This document shows positions 6,717 through 8,354 of a stretch of 8,354 bases of DNA, in pieces. Source of the DNA: Dehalococcoidia bacterium (GTDB lineage Bacteria; Chloroflexota; Dehalococcoidia; Dehalococcoidales; CSSed11-197); NCBI GenBank assembly GCA_003552785.1, contig PUOQ01000065.1:1-8354 (forward strand), in the 5' to 3' direction. The notes beneath the pieces are model-generated. The model worked only from the letters and a program-made list of their open reading frames with translations, did no database searches and had not been told where the DNA came from. A program made the position numbers and the translations under genes. Position 1 is the first letter of the stretch. Each line of letters begins with the position of its first letter.

Positions 6717-6728
6717 GGTGATAAAAAT

Positions 6729-6756
6729 TCTATACTACCCTGCACGCATAATTCAA
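6729..6756 (-). promoter_or_regulatory. Candidate transketolase promoter
   Basis: On the minus strand TTGAAT (6756-6751), 16 bases and TATAGA (6734-6729) form a plausible promoter. Only 12 bases separate the -10 from the ATG at 6716, so the transcript would have a leader of about six bases. With no Shine-Dalgarno sequence, this suggests near-leaderless translation. Confidence 0.4.
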
Positions 6757-6793
6757 ATCGCTGCGTCAGGCAAGAAAAGCCAGTTGATTTGCC

Positions 6794-6808
6794 AATACTT
6801 TTAGTATT
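6794..6808. promoter_or_regulatory. Dyad AATACT-TTT-AGTATT in the tkt/lysR intergenic region
   Basis: A perfect 6-base inverted repeat with a 3-base centre. Its centre is about 80 bases upstream of the predicted transketolase start, the usual distance for a LysR-type activator recognition site. It is not followed by a T-run on either strand, so it does not look like a terminator. Confidence 0.35.
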
Positions 6809-6858
6809 ATTCAGCCCCAAAACACTTGATGAATCTGAACCCGTAGCTTACAATTATG

Positions 6859-6873
6859 ATAAGATTATCTTAT
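6859..6873. promoter_or_regulatory. LysR-type box (T-N11-A dyad) before lysR
   Basis: ATAAGAT-T-ATCTTAT is a perfect 15-base dyad containing TAAGATTATCTTA, which fits the LysR-family T-N11-A rule. It ends 20 bases before the regulator's ATG and overlaps a TATGAT -10-like sequence at 6855-6860. This position fits autorepression by the encoded regulator, a common arrangement for divergent LysR genes. Confidence 0.5.
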
Positions 6874-6893
6874 ATGCTATTTGAGGAGCCATA

Positions 6894-7811
6894 ATGAACC
6901 TTGATTATCTTGACACTTTTCGCGAGTTAGTACGACTGGGTAGTTTTTCTGCTGTTGCCAAAAATTTATCCATCAGTCAACCGGCTGTTTCCTTTCAAAT
7001 ACAAAAGCTTGAATCAGACCTTGGTGCAACACTAATAGACAGGAGCCAGAAAAAACTGAGGTTAACCGATGCCGGCAACAGGTTGTTGGAATATGCCAAA
7101 CTTGTCAACCACGAACATGTTAAACTGCAAAATGACCTTGACAAACTCAGAACCGACGTTGTGGGGGAAATAAATATTGCTTCAAGTACTATACCCGGTG
7201 AATTTTTGGTGCCGCCTTTACTCGGAGCATTTACTTCCTTTCATAAAAATACCACTGCTCATGTGGATGTAATGGATTCCATAACAGTAATCGACAGTGT
7301 CAAGCACGGAGATTATAAGCTGGGTTTTTGTGGCTCTACACCACCGGAAAAAGATGGCCTTACCAGCTTCAGGATCGCTTCCGACGAGATTATTTTGATC
7401 GTCTCTCCGTCACATCCGCTGGCAACAAAGAAAGAAGTGCATTTTGAAGAACTTTTTGATTATGCCTTAATATGCCGGGAAGTCACTTCGGGTACACGGC
7501 AAAGTCTTGAAAAATCAATGGCAAATTCCGGGTTTGATTTTCATAAACTCAAGCCCAGATTGGTTTTACCCAACACCGGAGCAGTTACCTCAGCAGTTGA
7601 AGCAGGCAACGGTATAGCATTTATTTCCAGCATCGGCGCTAAAAAAAGCCTGGAACTGGGTACTATTAAAAGGCTGGAAATCAAAGGCTTCCACGCATTA
7701 CGCAATTTTTACTGCGTGTATTACCCTTCCAGGGAAAACCTGCGGCTGCTTGATGAATTCATATCATTCATACACCAAACAACCAAAAACCCTGAATGGC
7801 TCAGGCTGTGA
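6894..7811 (+). CDS. LysR family transcriptional regulator, CysL/CbbR-like
   Basis: The 305-residue protein has standard LysR length. An N-terminal winged helix-turn-helix (about 4-62) contains SFSAVAKNLSISQPAVSFQI (17-36), then QKLESDLGATLIDR and LRLTDAG. A linker helix (about 63-90) leads to a periplasmic-binding-protein-like effector domain with IASSTIPGEFLVPPLL (95-110), LGFCGSTP, EIILIVSPSHPLA and the SGTR effector-site motif (199-202). Its overall pattern resembles the CysL/CbbR branch: CysL activates sulfite reductase genes in Bacillus subtilis, and CbbR controls carbon fixation genes that often include transketolase. The subfamily call is by eye. ATG at 6894 has GAGGAG 5 bases upstream (6883-6888). 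It is divergent from tkt, the usual layout for a LysR regulator and its target, and a T-N11-A dyad lies just upstream. Effector and targets are unknown; sulfur or pentose phosphate metabolites are reasonable guesses. Confidence 0.92.
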   Translation: MNLDYLDTFRELVRLGSFSAVAKNLSISQPAVSFQIQKLESDLGATLIDRSQKKLRLTDAGNRLLEYAKLVNHEHVKLQNDLDKLRTDVVGEINIASSTIPGEFLVPPLLGAFTSFHKNTTAHVDVMDSITVIDSVKHGDYKLGFCGSTPPEKDGLTSFRIASDEIILIVSPSHPLATKKEVHFEELFDYALICREVTSGTRQSLEKSMANSGFDFHKLKPRLVLPNTGAVTSAVEAGNGIAFISSIGAKKSLELGTIKRLEIKGFHALRNFYCVYYPSRENLRLLDEFISFIHQTTKNPEWLRL

Positions 7812-7842
7812 ATAACTAGCAATAGCTCCACAGGTTAATATA

Positions 7843-8354
7843 TTATTTAAACTGCTGGTTTATTTTTAAAATCCTGCAAAAAACCTTGACCAGTTCTGCA
7901 TCAAACTGGACTCCTGAGTATTTTTCCAGTTCAGCTATAGCGTCATGACAGCTCATACGGCCACGATAAGGCCTCGGAGTTGTCATGGCATCATACGAAT
8001 CTGCAATGGTGAGTATGCGTGCGCCCAGAGGGATGCTGTCTGCCTTTAACCCACCTGGATACCCCCTTCCGTCGTAACGTTCATGATGATGAAGTATCAG
8101 CGGCAGGCAACCCTCAAGTTCTGATACATGCCTTAGTATCTCAACACCAATCTCAGGATGTGTTTTTATAGGACCCCATTCATTAGCATTGAGGCCTTCT
8201 TTCTTGTTTAATATGGAATCCGGAACACCTATCTTGCCGATATCATGCAGCAGGCCGGCAGCGCGAATAGCATTAACCTGGTTTTCAGGCAGGTTCATTT
8301 CTTCAGCTATAGATACAGCATATTCACTCACTTTGCGTGAGTGTCCATATGTAT
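7843..8354 (-). CDS. HD-GYP domain protein, probable cyclic-di-GMP phosphodiesterase (partial, 5' end missing)
   Basis: The minus-strand frame is open to the right edge, so only the last 170 or so residues are visible. A GTG at 8331-8329 could be mistaken for a start, but the frame continues upstream with TYGHSRK, the opening of the HD-GYP fold, so it is internal. Motifs in order are GHS, LLHDIGKIGVPD with the HD pair, KTHPEIG, HHHERYDGRGYPGGL (HHE and the GYP signature), GARILTIADSYDAMTT and GVQFDAELV. Proteins of this family hydrolyse cyclic di-GMP and often carry N-terminal sensor or receiver domains, which would lie outside the window. Metal-binding and GYP residues appear intact, so activity is likely. 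It converges with the lysR gene across a 31-base gap in which no strong terminator hairpin is seen. A link to pilT through cyclic di-GMP control of motility is possible but not shown. Confidence 0.9.
   Translation of the reverse strand, partial: TYGHSRKVSEYAVSIAEEMNLPENQVNAIRAAGLLHDIGKIGVPDSILNKKEGLNANEWGPIKTHPEIGVEILRHVSELEGCLPLILHHHERYDGRGYPGGLKADSIPLGARILTIADSYDAMTTPRPYRGRMSCHDAIAELEKYSGVQFDAELVKVFCRILKINQQFK

Noticed and set aside
6794..6808. Rho-independent terminator at the AATACT/AGTATT hairpin
   Set aside because: The stem is AT-rich and short, there is no T-run after it on either strand, and both flanking genes point away from it.
7812..7842. Bidirectional terminator between the lysR and HD-GYP genes
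   Set aside because: Only very short complementary pieces are present and no GC-rich stem with a T-run is seen.
8329..8331. GTG as the start of a short HD-GYP protein
   Set aside because: The frame upstream still encodes TYGHSRK, the first conserved segment of the HD-GYP fold, up to the window edge, so the gene is partial rather than short.

Overview
The window reads as chromosomal DNA from an anaerobic, moderately AT-rich bacterium. The gene set is a homocysteine-from-sulfide cluster of the kind found in methanogens and strict anaerobes, a retraction-type pilus ATPase, a minimal biotin ligase and a CysL-like LysR regulator. It would suit a Dehalococcoidia-like member of the Chloroflexota, but that placement is an inference from gene content and style; no marker gene here proves it. 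No mobile element, CRISPR array, tRNA or rRNA was seen.

Left part, minus strand (1-1376): the 5' end of a biotin-protein ligase gene runs off the left edge, preceded by a complete pilT. pilT starts with TTG behind a strong Shine-Dalgarno sequence. A 297-base divergent intergenic region (1377-1673) follows. It holds a good sigma70-type promoter (TTGACA, 17 bases, TATGAT) whose -10 box lies inside an inverted repeat, so it looks like a regulated promoter.

Centre, plus strand (1674-4719): a tight four-gene run. The first gene is a COG1900/DUF39 homocysteine biosynthesis protein, the second a NIL-domain plus 2[4Fe-4S] ferredoxin, and the third a UPF0280/COG2122 ApbE-like protein. In Methanosarcina the first two families convert aspartate semialdehyde plus sulfide to homocysteine, and the third helps at low sulfide. 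The fourth gene encodes a ribulose-phosphate 3-epimerase family protein with two changed active-site positions. Its stop codon overlaps the stop of a convergent transketolase gene.

Right part (4716-8354): a full-length transketolase gene on the minus strand is divergent from a LysR-type regulator gene on the plus strand. Their 177-base shared region carries two short dyads, one of them a T-N11-A LysR-type box just before lysR. The regulator gene converges on a partial HD-GYP domain gene whose 5' end lies beyond the right edge.

Taken together, the centre couples sulfide assimilation into homocysteine and methionine with two non-oxidative pentose-phosphate enzymes, next to a regulator of a subfamily linked to sulfur (CysL) and carbon (CbbR) control. 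The most interesting points are the complete three-gene sulfide-to-homocysteine module without CBS domains, the epimerase-like protein with altered catalytic positions, and the dyads at the two divergent promoter regions.
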